A DNA stretch of 64,000 nucleotides, taken from the NCBI RefSeq assembly GCF_029351045.1, contig NZ_JARKIN010000001.1, positions 5,983,001 through 6,047,000 on the forward strand. Direction: 5' to 3'. Of this stretch, positions 42,166-50,633 are shown piece by piece. Below the pieces are notes generated by a model, which saw only the letters and a list, made by a program, of their open reading frames with translations, had not been told where the DNA came from and made no database searches. Each line of letters opens with the position of its first letter. Within the stretch, counting starts at the first letter, position 1. The stretch is from Streptomyces sp. WMMB303. Its GTDB lineage: Bacteria; Actinomycetota; Actinomycetes; Streptomycetales; Streptomycetaceae. The translations under genes and the position numbers were made by a program.

Positions 42166-43494
42166 CTAGGAACGGTGCAGCAGCGCGGCGGCGGTGAAAA
42201 GTTCGACGCCGGTGGTGATCGCGGACTCGTCCGCGTCGAAGTCGCCCTGGTGCAGATCACGGCTGCGGCGGTCGCCGACGGGCCGCACCCCGAGCCGGGC
42301 CATCGCGCCGGGGACGTGCTCCAGATACCAGGAGAAGTCCTCCCCGCCCAGGCTCTGCTCCGTCGTCTCCACGGAAGCGGCGCCCGAGCGGGCTGCCATC
42401 GCCTCGCGCAGCAGCGCGGTCGCGGACGGTTCGTTGACCACCGGCGGTACCCCGCGTACGTAGGTCAGCTCGCACTTGGCCCGGTGCAGCGTCGCCACCT
42501 CGTCGACGGCCTCGTGCACCAGATCCGGAGCCTCCCGCCAGGTCGGCAGATTCAGGCAGCGCAGCGTGCCGGAGAGCTCCGCGCGCTGCGGGATCACGTT
42601 CGGCGCGTGCCCGGACTCGATCCGGCCCCAGGTCAGCGACAGGCCGGAGCGCGCGTCCGCCCGCCGGGCCAGCAGCGCCGGCACCTCGGTGGCCAGCTTC
42701 GCCGCCGCCGTCACCAGGTCGGTGGTCAGGTGCGGCCGCGCGGTGTGCCCGCCGGCGCCGGTGAGCACCACCTCCAGCCGGTCGCAGGCCGAGGTGATCG
42801 GCCCGGCACGCAGCCCGATCCGGCCCGCGTCGACCCGCGGGTCGCAGTGCACGGCGAGGATCGAGCCGACGCCGTCCAGCACTCCGCAGTCCACCGCGTC
42901 GGCGGCACCGCCGGGCAGCACCTCCTCGGCGGGCTGGAACAGCAGCCGCACCGGACGGGGCAGGGCACCGGCCTTGGCCAGCTCCGCCAGCACCAGACCG
43001 GTGCCGAGTACGACGGTGGTGTGCACGTCGTGCCCGCAGGCGTGGGCCCGGCCGGGCACCGTCGAGCGGTAGGGCACTTCCTTGGTGTCCGGGATCGGCA
43101 GTGCGTCGATGTCCGCGCGCAGGGCCAGCATGGGCGGGGCCGCATGGGCAGGACCCGCCGCCTGCGGCACCGCGGCACCCTTCTGCCCGGCGGCCTGCTG
43201 CTCGGCGGTCTGCTGGTCGGCCCCCGGGCCGGGCTCGGGGTGGATGTCGCAGATCAAGCCGGTGCCCATGGCCAGCACCCGGGGGCGCAGCCCGGCACGC
43301 TCCAGCCGGGCCTTGATCGCCTTGGTCGTGCGGAACTCCTGGTTGCCCAGCTCTGGGTGCATATGGAGATCGCGACGGAAGGCGATGAGCTCACGGCGGA
43401 GGGGATCGGTCAGCCGGCCGGGCAGCTCGGGAAGTACGCCGGCGGCCTCGCGTGCGTCTACCTCCGGTACTGCAGGGGACAGGAGTTCGTTCAT
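42166..43494 (-). CDS. M20-family amidohydrolase
   Basis: 442 residues. It resembles hippurate hydrolase / N-acyl amino acid amidohydrolases: LHMHPELGNQEF, the metal residues in HACGHDVHTTVVLG, FQPAEEVLPGG with the catalytic glutamate, GAGGHTARPH, and the final histidine in the C-terminal half. An Ala/Gln/Gly-rich insert lies near residues 95-120. It would release amino acids from N-acyl or N-aroyl compounds in the cytoplasm. The gene runs in the same direction as the nucleoside operon but is separated from it by a 490-base gap, so it is probably independent. Confidence 0.92.
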   Translation of the reverse strand: MNELLSPAVPEVDAREAAGVLPELPGRLTDPLRRELIAFRRDLHMHPELGNQEFRTTKAIKARLERAGLRPRVLAMGTGLICDIHPEPGPGADQQTAEQQAAGQKGAAVPQAAGPAHAAPPMLALRADIDALPIPDTKEVPYRSTVPGRAHACGHDVHTTVVLGTGLVLAELAKAGALPRPVRLLFQPAEEVLPGGAADAVDCGVLDGVGSILAVHCDPRVDAGRIGLRAGPITSACDRLEVVLTGAGGHTARPHLTTDLVTAAAKLATEVPALLARRADARSGLSLTWGRIESGHAPNVIPQRAELSGTLRCLNLPTWREAPDLVHEAVDEVATLHRAKCELTYVRGVPPVVNEPSATALLREAMAARSGAASVETTEQSLGGEDFSWYLEHVPGAMARLGVRPVGDRRSRDLHQGDFDADESAITTGVELFTAAALLHRS

Positions 43495-43700
43495 GGTCCG
43501 AAGAGTAGGCCCCTTGACACCGCAACTGACCAGAGATCCAGCAAAGTTCAACCTCTCAGGGGAAGAAAATCTAGGCTGGGCGGCGGTTATGTCCCTATGC
43601 GGTTGGGTATACCTGCGAAATTTTCCCTGTGCGGCCTCCCGGCCGACCGGGAGGGAGAGCAGCAGCGCAGGGCAGTGCGTGCGGCGGTGCCGCCTTGGGC

Positions 43701-44948
43701 TCATACGCTCCGGCCCGGTGGGGCGGGCAGCGTCGAGGGGAGCCTGCGCACCCCCCGGGCCGTCCCCGTGACCCCCGCAAGGAAGCCCTGGGCGCGCGGC
43801 GAGGCGGTACGCGTGAGCCAGGCGGGGTCGACGTCGCACACCGCCACGGTCACCGCCGTGCCCGCGAGCGCCAGCGGCAGGGTGTGGACGACGGTGGAGG
43901 GGAAACTCAGGATGGTCCTGCCGACGGGCCCGCGGCGGGCGACCAGTTCGAGCGGCAGATCCGGGCGGACGATCTCCAACCCGGTGGCAGCCGTGACCTG
44001 CTGCAGCTTCTCGCTGCTCTCCCGGCGGTGGGCGAAGTACCGGGTGGCACCATAGGCACGGGCCAGCGACGCGACCGCCTCCAGATACCGCTCGGTGTCC
44101 ACCACACCCGTCTCCACGAGCGAGGTGCCCACCAGGTCGGCACCCCGGGTCAGACGCGGCGGACCGAACCGGGCGCGGGTCCACGCGAACTCGTTCGCCG
44201 TCACGATCACGTTCTCGGGAGGCTCCACCGGCATCGAACTGAACACCTCGACCGGGCGGGAGCCGTCCTGGCGCGGAGTGAGACGGCGCCGTGCCCGGCG
44301 CGAGACCGGCGCGAACAGCAGTCCGCGCACCCCTCCCCGCACCCCGCGCCGATGCCACCGTACGAAGCGCTCCCCCTGAGCCAGCTGGGAGACGAACTCC
44401 ATGGTGGCCGTACCGTCGTCCACCACCGTGATCCGCCGCTCGGCGCGCGCGGGCGTCAGAGCCAGCAGCAGCTGCACGTACCGCGAGAAAGGGTCGCCGA
44501 TCACCAGGGTGCGGGCTCTGCGCACCCTGCGGGCCAGCGCGAGCAGGCTGCTGAGCGCGCCACCCAGGCCGTCCCTGGCCTCCTGCCAACTCACCCCGAT
44601 CCCCTCGTCACGGGCCAGCTCCGCCATCCGCCGCAACTGCCCGCGGGTCATCGGATCGTGCGGGGGCAGCACGACGAGAGCGAGCGGACTCACCGCATCG
44701 GGCGCCGGATGGTTGTGTGCCCACTCCAGCACGTTGAGGAGCTGGACGGGGCTCTCGACGAAAGCGAGAGCCCCGTCCCGCGTCCCGGGGTTGGCTCCGC
44801 CCCCGGGGTCGGCAGCGGCCCGGACCGCCGGCCCCGCTCCCTGACTGGACGCACGGTCCGGGGCGCGGTCGGCGGCGGGGCGGGCCGCGGCATGTGCGGC
44901 GGGGCCGGAGTGGCTCATCGCTCCTGATGCGGAGCGGCTACGGGACAT
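43701..44948 (-). CDS. Sialyl/polysialyltransferase-like glycosyltransferase
   Basis: About 415 residues. After a low-complexity N terminus of about 60 residues, the conserved part starts DGALAFVESPVQLLNVLEWA, the pattern of alpha-2,3/2,8-sialyltransferase-type enzymes, and continues with ITVVDDGTATMEF, VIVTANEFAW and SFPSTVVHTLPLAL. These move CMP-activated nonulosonic acids. Together with the neighbouring NeuB and NeuA genes it suggests chain growth of a sialic acid- or Kdn-like wall polymer. The start is uncertain: ATG 44948 or ATG 44918 (AGGAG just upstream). Confidence 0.78.
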   Translation of the reverse strand: MSRSRSASGAMSHSGPAAHAAARPAADRAPDRASSQGAGPAVRAAADPGGGANPGTRDGALAFVESPVQLLNVLEWAHNHPAPDAVSPLALVVLPPHDPMTRGQLRRMAELARDEGIGVSWQEARDGLGGALSSLLALARRVRRARTLVIGDPFSRYVQLLLALTPARAERRITVVDDGTATMEFVSQLAQGERFVRWHRRGVRGGVRGLLFAPVSRRARRRLTPRQDGSRPVEVFSSMPVEPPENVIVTANEFAWTRARFGPPRLTRGADLVGTSLVETGVVDTERYLEAVASLARAYGATRYFAHRRESSEKLQQVTAATGLEIVRPDLPLELVARRGPVGRTILSFPSTVVHTLPLALAGTAVTVAVCDVDPAWLTRTASPRAQGFLAGVTGTARGVRRLPSTLPAPPGRSV

Positions 44949-44991
44949 GTGCGCATACGCTCCGTTCCGCTGTGCGGGGTCGGGGGGTGGG

Positions 44992-45038
44992 GTGAGCGGG
45001 GGTGGGTGAGCGGGGGTGGGTGAGCGGGGGTGGGTGAG
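44992..45038. repeat. 14-base tandem repeat GTGAGCGGGGGTGG
   Basis: Three perfect copies (44992-45005, 45006-45019, 45020-45033) and a partial fourth, in the gap upstream of the glycosyltransferase gene. G-runs every 14 bases could form quadruplex DNA; copy number is likely variable. Confidence 0.85.
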
Positions 45039-45179
45039 AGGTGCGGGGTGCGGGGCTGCTGTCCGTGCGAGCCGGGACCAGGGGTGTGGCACCGGCCTGG
45101 GCCGGCCCGCCGGGGGCGGGCCGGGCGGGGGCCTGGGGCCTGTACGGGCCGGTGCCCGTACAGGCGGTGCCCGTCCGCC

Positions 45180-46175
45180 TCAGACCGTGACCGGCTCGCG
45201 AGCCCCCGTCTCCTCCGCGGCCTCCGCGCCCTCGGCCACGACACCCTTGACGCGGCGCAGCTTGCGCATGGGCGCCAGCTCGCTGTCGTACACCTTCTTC
45301 ACGCCGTCACCGAGGGACTCCTCGATGGTGCGGATGTCCCGCACCAGACGCTGGAGGCCCTGCGGCTCGACGGAAGCCGCCTGGTCGGAGCCCCACATGG
45401 CGCGGTCCAGGGTGATGTGCCGCTCGACGAAGACAGCGCCGAGAGCGACCGCCGCCAGCGTGGTCTGCAGGCCCGTCTCGTGGCCGCTGTAGCCGATCGG
45501 GACGTTCGGGTAGGCGTCCTGCAGGCTGTGGATCACCCGCAGGTTCAGCTCCTCGGCCTTGGCCGGGTAGGTGGAGGTCGCGTGGCAGAGCACGATGTTC
45601 TCGCTGCCCAGCACCTCCACCGCGTGCCGGATCTGCTGGGGCGTGGACATGCCGGTGGAGAGAATGACCGTCCGCGCGGTGGCGCGCAGCGCGCGCAGCA
45701 GATCGTCGTCGGTGAGGGAGGCGGAGGCCACCTTGTGCGCGGGTACGTCGAACTTCTCCAGGAAGGCGACGGCCTCCTCGTCCCACGGGGAAGCGAACCA
45801 GTCGATGCCGCGCTCGGCGCAGTGCTCGCCGATGGCGCGGTAGTCGTCCTCGCCGAACTCGACACGGTGCCGGTAGTCGATGTACGTCATCCGGCCCCAC
45901 GGGGTGTCCCGCTCCAGATCCCACTGGTCACGGGGGGTGCAGATCTCCGGAGTCCGCTTCTGGAACTTGACCGCGTCGCAACCCGCCTCCGCGGCGGCGT
46001 CGATCAGGGCGAAGGCGTTGTCCAGGTCGCCGTTGTGGTTGATGCCGATCTCACCGGTGACGTAGACGGGGTGGCCGGGGCCGACCGTCCGGGTGCCGAG
46101 GTTGCGGATGCGGGAGACGCCGTGGAGGTCGCGGCGGGCGTCGGTGTGCTGGGCGTTGCTGGTCATGTTCACCAT
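45180..46175 (-). CDS. NeuB-type nonulosonic acid synthase without SAF domain
   Basis: About 331 residues. NeuB TIM-barrel motifs: HPVYVTGEIGINHNGDLDNAF, DAVKFQKRTPE, WFASPWDEEAVAFLEKFDVPAHKVASASL, VILSTGMST, CHATSTYPA, PIGYSGHETG, AVFVERHITLD. It condenses phosphoenolpyruvate with a hexose or N-acetylmannosamine (or its 6-phosphate) to a nine-carbon acid. Classical NeuB has an extra C-terminal SAF domain; here the protein stops about 45 residues after the barrel. With NeuA-phosphatase downstream this fits Kdn or sialic acid for teichulosonic acid, known from S. coelicolor walls. ATG 46175 or 46166 is the start. Confidence 0.9.
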   Translation of the reverse strand: MVNMTSNAQHTDARRDLHGVSRIRNLGTRTVGPGHPVYVTGEIGINHNGDLDNAFALIDAAAEAGCDAVKFQKRTPEICTPRDQWDLERDTPWGRMTYIDYRHRVEFGEDDYRAIGEHCAERGIDWFASPWDEEAVAFLEKFDVPAHKVASASLTDDDLLRALRATARTVILSTGMSTPQQIRHAVEVLGSENIVLCHATSTYPAKAEELNLRVIHSLQDAYPNVPIGYSGHETGLQTTLAAVALGAVFVERHITLDRAMWGSDQAASVEPQGLQRLVRDIRTIEESLGDGVKKVYDSELAPMRKLRRVKGVVAEGAEAAEETGAREPVTV

Positions 46176-46364
46176 TTCCGGGAGTTTCTTTCTCTGGTGT
46201 GTGCAAAAGGTCGTCAGGCGCTGCACGGGGTGCCGAGTGCGCCGATCCGGGTACGGTTTGCGCTGGTCAGGAGGCGGCGGGTGGGGGGCGTCGGGGCTCC
46301 GGCGGGCTTCCTTTGTGGGTGGGCCCAACCAAGGCGCAGAGCCTGCGCCCGCCCCTCACCCCCC

Positions 46365-47675
46365 TCACAGCTCGGCCCCCACCAACCACCCCGCGATCTC
46401 GCGGACGGCTCCCGCTCCCCCACCCCGGGTGGTGACGGCACGGGCGGCGGCCCGCACCACGTCGTGGGCGTCCGCAACGGCGACGGGCCATCCGGCGAGT
46501 GCGAAGCACGGCAGGTCGTTCGCGTCGTTGCCCGCGTACAGCACCCGCTCGGGCGCGATCCCCCGCTCCTCGCACCACTGCTTGAGCGCCAGGTCCTTGC
46601 GGTCGATGCCGTGCAGTACGGGCAGCCGCAGCTTGGCGGCGCGGGCAGCGACGACCGGGTTGGTCTCGGTGGAGAGGATCAGCACCTCCAGGCCCGCACG
46701 GCGCAGCGCGGCGATGCCGAGTCCGTCTCCGCGGTGGACGGCGACGGTCTCCCGCCCCTCGGCGTCGATCCAGACGCGGTCGTCGGTCTGGGTGCCGTCG
46801 AAGTCCAGTACGACGGCGTCCACGTCCTCCCGCCTCGGCAGCGCGCCCGGACCGTCGCGGTGCGCGTCCAGCAGCGGCGCCAGCAGGCGGGCTCGGGCGA
46901 GGTCGTGCGGGTCGTCGACCTCCAGGACGCGGGCGGGGTCGGTGCGGACGACGGCCGTCCGCCCGAAGAACCGGTGGCCGGACTCGCGGAACCCCATGGC
47001 GTCCATGGCGTAGGCGGCGCCGGTCTCCAGCAGGTCCTCGGGCCGGTCCTGGCGCCGGGGGCGTACGGCCCGGTCGTGGTTGACGCCGTACGCGCTGCCG
47101 TCGGCGCCGGAGGCCCCTGCCGCGCCGGAGGCCGCCCCGAAGGCAGCTCCGGGCACCTCGCCAGGGGCATCACCGTCACCGGACGCGGCAGCCGCGGCGT
47201 CACCGGACGCGGCCGCCGGGGTGTCGCCGTCGCGCCAGACGAAGCCGTGGAACGGCGCCACGGTCAGGGCGCTGTCCGCGCCGTCCTCGATGACGGCCGC
47301 CGCCACCCCCTCGACGTCCTCCCGTACCAGGAAGGGGCTGGTGCACTGCACGAGCAGCACGGTCTGCAGCGGTCGCCGGTGCCGCTCCTCGTAGACGTCC
47401 ATGGCGTGCAGGACGGCCGTCTCGCTGCTGGCCAGATCGCCGGCCAGGTCTGCGGGCCGGTCGACGACCTCGGCTCCGGCGGAGCGGGCCGCCTCGGCGA
47501 TGGCGGGGTCGTCGGTGGAGACGACGACATCGGTGATGTTCCGCGCGGCGAGGCACTCGCGTGCCGCACGGGCGACGAGCGGAACGCCCGCGACCGGTGC
47601 GAGGTTCTTGGCGGCTACGCCCTTCGACCCGCCCCGGGCGGGTATCACCGCGAGCACGGCGGGGGTTGGGGACAT
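46365..47675 (-). CDS. NeuA-type CMP-nonulosonate cytidylyltransferase fused to HAD phosphatase
   Basis: 436 residues. The N-terminal cytidylyltransferase (about 1-255) has VLAVIPARGGSKGVAAKNLAPVAG and VQCTSPFLVREDVEGV. The C-terminal HAD phosphatase of KdsC type (about 265-436) has the nucleophile in AVVLDFDGTQTDDRVW, LSTETNP and GNDANDLPCF. An Ala/Gly/Asp-rich stretch (about 147-190) interrupts the transferase domain. The fusion can remove the 9-phosphate and activate the sugar as CMP ester in one protein. AGGAG sits six bases before ATG 47675. It is downstream of the DUF6716 gene and upstream of neuB on the same strand. Confidence 0.92.
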   Translation of the reverse strand: MSPTPAVLAVIPARGGSKGVAAKNLAPVAGVPLVARAARECLAARNITDVVVSTDDPAIAEAARSAGAEVVDRPADLAGDLASSETAVLHAMDVYEERHRRPLQTVLLVQCTSPFLVREDVEGVAAAVIEDGADSALTVAPFHGFVWRDGDTPAAASGDAAAAASGDGDAPGEVPGAAFGAASGAAGASGADGSAYGVNHDRAVRPRRQDRPEDLLETGAAYAMDAMGFRESGHRFFGRTAVVRTDPARVLEVDDPHDLARARLLAPLLDAHRDGPGALPRREDVDAVVLDFDGTQTDDRVWIDAEGRETVAVHRGDGLGIAALRRAGLEVLILSTETNPVVAARAAKLRLPVLHGIDRKDLALKQWCEERGIAPERVLYAGNDANDLPCFALAGWPVAVADAHDVVRAAARAVTTRGGGAGAVREIAGWLVGAEL

Positions 47676-47836
47676 GCTGGCTCCTGGGTCGGGCGAGGAT
47701 GCGGACGGGGCGGCGCCGCCGGGCGCACCCGGCGGCGCGTCCGGAGACGAGGGCTGCGGCGCAGCCGGCGGCACGGAAGCACCGGACGACGGCACGGAAC
47801 GGGCACCGGACGGGGCGCTGTCGCGTGGTGGCGGAG

Positions 47837-49369
47837 TCACAGTTCGCCCGCCTTCCGGATCAGCGGGGCGACGCGCTGGACCCCGTGCCGGTAGGCGCCC
47901 CGGGCCGCCTCGCGGACGACGCGCCGGACGGCACCGCGACCGGCGGCGCCGAGGCCGTCGGCGGTCTCGGTGGGGCTTCCGGCGCCCGGAGATCCGTCCT
48001 CTTCGAGCCCGTAGCGCCGCAGGATGCCGGGCAGGTAGCCGGGGGCGGTGCGGGCGGTGTAGTAGGGCGCGAGGGGCGGCAGTCCGCCGCTCGCCGCGCG
48101 GCCGACCAGGCGGGCGACCCGGTCGCGGGCCGCGGCGAAGCCGTCGCCGCCGCGCACGCCCTGCCGCAGCACCCACTTCTCGTCGGCTTCCGGGAGCAGC
48201 CCGTCGTCGAGTTCGTCCCAGGAGGCCAGGCAGCCGGAGCCGGTGAAGTAGTGGTTGCCCAGGGCTTCGCGGACGCCGAGGTCGGTGAGGACGGCGGTGG
48301 GTACGCCGCGGTGCAGGGATTCGAGCGCGGCGGTCGAGCTGACCGTCACCAGCAGGCCGCCGGTGTGCCGCGCCCGGTCCAGGATCTCTCCCATGTTCCC
48401 GTAGACGAGGCGGCAGTTGGGCGGCAGTCCGCCGGTCGCGCCGTCGCGTCCGCCGGGCAGCTTGCGGACGAGTTTCTGGTACGGGAGCTCCTCGATGTGC
48501 GTGGTGTGCTCACCGGGCTTGCTGCGCAGTTTGATCAGCACTTCGCGTTCGGGGTGGCGCAGCGCGTGGTGCACGGCCCGGCGCAGCAGGTAGGCGCGGT
48601 CGGCGCGGCCGGCCGGGACGGAGGGCTGCACGGCGAAGACCACGGTGAACGGCCCGTCGGTGGCCTCGGCCGGAGCGGGTGCCGCCGTCCCCTCCAGGAA
48701 CGGCAGCGCGCACTCGGCCACGCTTGCGGCGTCGGCGCCCACGCCCTCGTACACCGCGCGGAACCGGTCGGCGTCGAAGGGCGAGTTGGCGAGGACGAGG
48801 TCGGCACCGTGCCGCAGCAGCAGTCCGTCGGTGAGCTTCTCGTAGACGACGCCGACGTAGCCGGTGACGACCACGGGGCGGCGCCGCGCGGACAGCTCGC
48901 CGTCCGGTCCGCTGCCCGCCGGGGCTCCGGCGGGGGCCGCCTCGGAAGCGGCTCCGCCGGTGGCAGCACCGTCGGCCCCGGCCGCGGCCCCGCTCCCGAT
49001 CCCGGCCCGCCGCAGCCCGTGCAGCATGGCCTGCACGGCGCCGCCGACGCACGCGAGGACGACCACGTCGTAGGCGCCGGGCGCGGTGGCGGCACGGAGG
49101 AACTCGGCGGTCGTGACCTCACGGAGGGACTCGACGGCGACGCCGACCTCGGCGAGCTGGCGCGGTGTGGGTGTGGCGCGGCCGCGCAGCAGCAGTCCGT
49201 CGACGGCGGCCTCGGGGGCCAGCCTGCGGGCGGTCAGGACACCCCATTTCCACCGGGTGTCGGAATCCGCGAGGACGACCACCCGGCGGGGCGCCGACCG
49301 TCCACCAGGGGCGGCTCCGGCCGGCGCGGCCGCGGTGTTCGCTGCGGAGGGGATTTCTCGTGAGGGCAC
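47837..49369 (-). CDS. DUF6716-type putative glycosyltransferase
   Basis: About 510 residues, from GTG 49369 (TTG 49408 is the alternative). A Rossmann-like beginning is seen: RRVVVLADSDTRWKWGVLTAR and DVVVLACVGGAVQAMLHGLRRAG. The second half has the UDP/CMP-sugar glycosyltransferase layout: VLIKLRSKPGEHTTHIEELPY, NCRLVYGNMGEIL and LLVTVSSTAALESLHRGVPTAVLTDLGVREA. An Ala/Gly-rich linker lies between. It is the first gene of the nonulosonic acid operon (DUF6716, neuA fusion, neuB, sialyltransferase-like) and probably adds sugar to the wall polymer. The donor is unknown. Confidence 0.78.
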   Translation of the reverse strand: MPSREIPSAANTAAAPAGAAPGGRSAPRRVVVLADSDTRWKWGVLTARRLAPEAAVDGLLLRGRATPTPRQLAEVGVAVESLREVTTAEFLRAATAPGAYDVVVLACVGGAVQAMLHGLRRAGIGSGAAAGADGAATGGAASEAAPAGAPAGSGPDGELSARRRPVVVTGYVGVVYEKLTDGLLLRHGADLVLANSPFDADRFRAVYEGVGADAASVAECALPFLEGTAAPAPAEATDGPFTVVFAVQPSVPAGRADRAYLLRRAVHHALRHPEREVLIKLRSKPGEHTTHIEELPYQKLVRKLPGGRDGATGGLPPNCRLVYGNMGEILDRARHTGGLLVTVSSTAALESLHRGVPTAVLTDLGVREALGNHYFTGSGCLASWDELDDGLLPEADEKWVLRQGVRGGDGFAAARDRVARLVGRAASGGLPPLAPYYTARTAPGYLPGILRRYGLEEDGSPGAGSPTETADGLGAAGRGAVRRVVREAARGAYRHGVQRVAPLIRKAGEL

Positions 49370-49556
49370 GTCCCCGACGCTAGGAAGGGATTCCGGAAGG
49401 CGGCCCAACGCGACGGCAACAGCCGGTTAACAGCACACCGACGAATGCCCAACGCGGCGGCGGGGAAAGCCCGTTCACCCTCCCGCCACGCGCCGTTCAC
49501 TCACGGGCCCGCCGCAGGTCAAGACGGGGCGGGACGAGAACCCTAAGGTCCTTCGG

Positions 49557-50633
49557 GTGGTCAAGCTCTCCGTCATCGTGCCGTTCTACAACGTGCAGTC
49601 ATACGCCCCGGAAACACTCCGGAGTCTCCGGGCGAACGCCCGTCGGGATTTCGAGTTCGTTCTGGTCGACGACGCCTCCCAGGACGAGACGCCGGACATT
49701 CTGGAGCGGGCAGAGAAGGATCTCCGGGACGTGGCGCAGGTGGTCCGGGTCCGGCACGCGCGCAACGCCGGTCTGGCGACGGCCCGCAATTCGGGGCTGG
49801 ACCGGGCGAGCGGCGAGTTCGTCACGTTCCTGGACGGGGACGACTGGCTGGCGCCCGGCCACTGTCCGCGGCTGGTGGCCAGTATCGAGCGGCTGGGCTG
49901 CGACTTCGTCCGCACCGACCACGTCCGGTGCACCGGGCGCTCGCGCACCCTGGCCCGGGTGCCGCACGGCCGGCGGGGCGTGGTGGAGGACCCGCGTGCG
50001 GCGATCCTGCCCGCGACCCGCAGCACGTCCGTGGACTACGCCTACGCCTGGGCGGGGATCTACCACCGCAGGCTGCTGGACGAGGGGTTGCTGCACTTCA
50101 CGGACGGGCTGCGGACGGCCGAGGACCGGCCGTGGATCTGGCGGCTGCACCGCGAGGCGCGCTCGTTCGCCGCGGTCGGGCTGCTGGGTGTCTTCTACCG
50201 GCGCGGGGTGGCCTCCTCGCTGACCCGGATCGGGGACGTGCGGCAGCTCGACTTCCTCCACGCCTTCGACCGGGTGGTCGAGGAGACCGCGCGGGACCGG
50301 GACGCCGAGCAGCTGCTGCCCAAGGCGGTGCGCACCTATTGCGCGCTCGTCTCGCACCATCTGACGAGCGACAGGTACGAACCCGCGGTGGCGCGCACGC
50401 TGCGGACGAAGAGCGCGGCGGCGCTCAAGCGGCTGCCCGCCGGGCTGCTGTCGGAGGCGCTGGACTCGATGGACAGCGAACGGTCCGTCCGGCTGCGGCG
50501 GCTGCTCAGGCGCCCGGCCCGCCCCGGACGCACGGCGGGGGCGGAGGGCGACGCCCCGGAGGCGGTCGACCCGGGCGCGCACACCACCGAGGCCGCCGGT
50601 TCCGGCGCGCACGACAAGGGAGCGGTGGCCTGA
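49557..50633 (+). CDS. Family 2 glycosyltransferase
   Basis: 358 residues. GT-A fold: LSVIVPFYNVQSYAPETLRSL, FVLVDDASQDETPDI, ARNAGLATARNSGLDRASGEFVTFLDGDDWL (DxD-type metal site) and AEDRPWIWRLHRE as the acceptor-side motif. It transfers a sugar from a nucleotide donor at the cytoplasmic membrane. GTG 49557 starts the gene with no clear ribosome-binding site and a possible -10 shortly before, so it may be leaderless. Divergent from the DUF6716 gene; coupled to the next gene by a TGATG overlap. Confidence 0.92.
   Translation: MVKLSVIVPFYNVQSYAPETLRSLRANARRDFEFVLVDDASQDETPDILERAEKDLRDVAQVVRVRHARNAGLATARNSGLDRASGEFVTFLDGDDWLAPGHCPRLVASIERLGCDFVRTDHVRCTGRSRTLARVPHGRRGVVEDPRAAILPATRSTSVDYAYAWAGIYHRRLLDEGLLHFTDGLRTAEDRPWIWRLHREARSFAAVGLLGVFYRRGVASSLTRIGDVRQLDFLHAFDRVVEETARDRDAEQLLPKAVRTYCALVSHHLTSDRYEPAVARTLRTKSAAALKRLPAGLLSEALDSMDSERSVRLRRLLRRPARPGRTAGAEGDAPEAVDPGAHTTEAAGSGAHDKGAVA

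Noticed and set aside
44992..45038. Short repeat array considered as CRISPR
   Set aside because: The 14-base units are directly adjacent without spacers and no cas gene is present; it is a simple tandem repeat.
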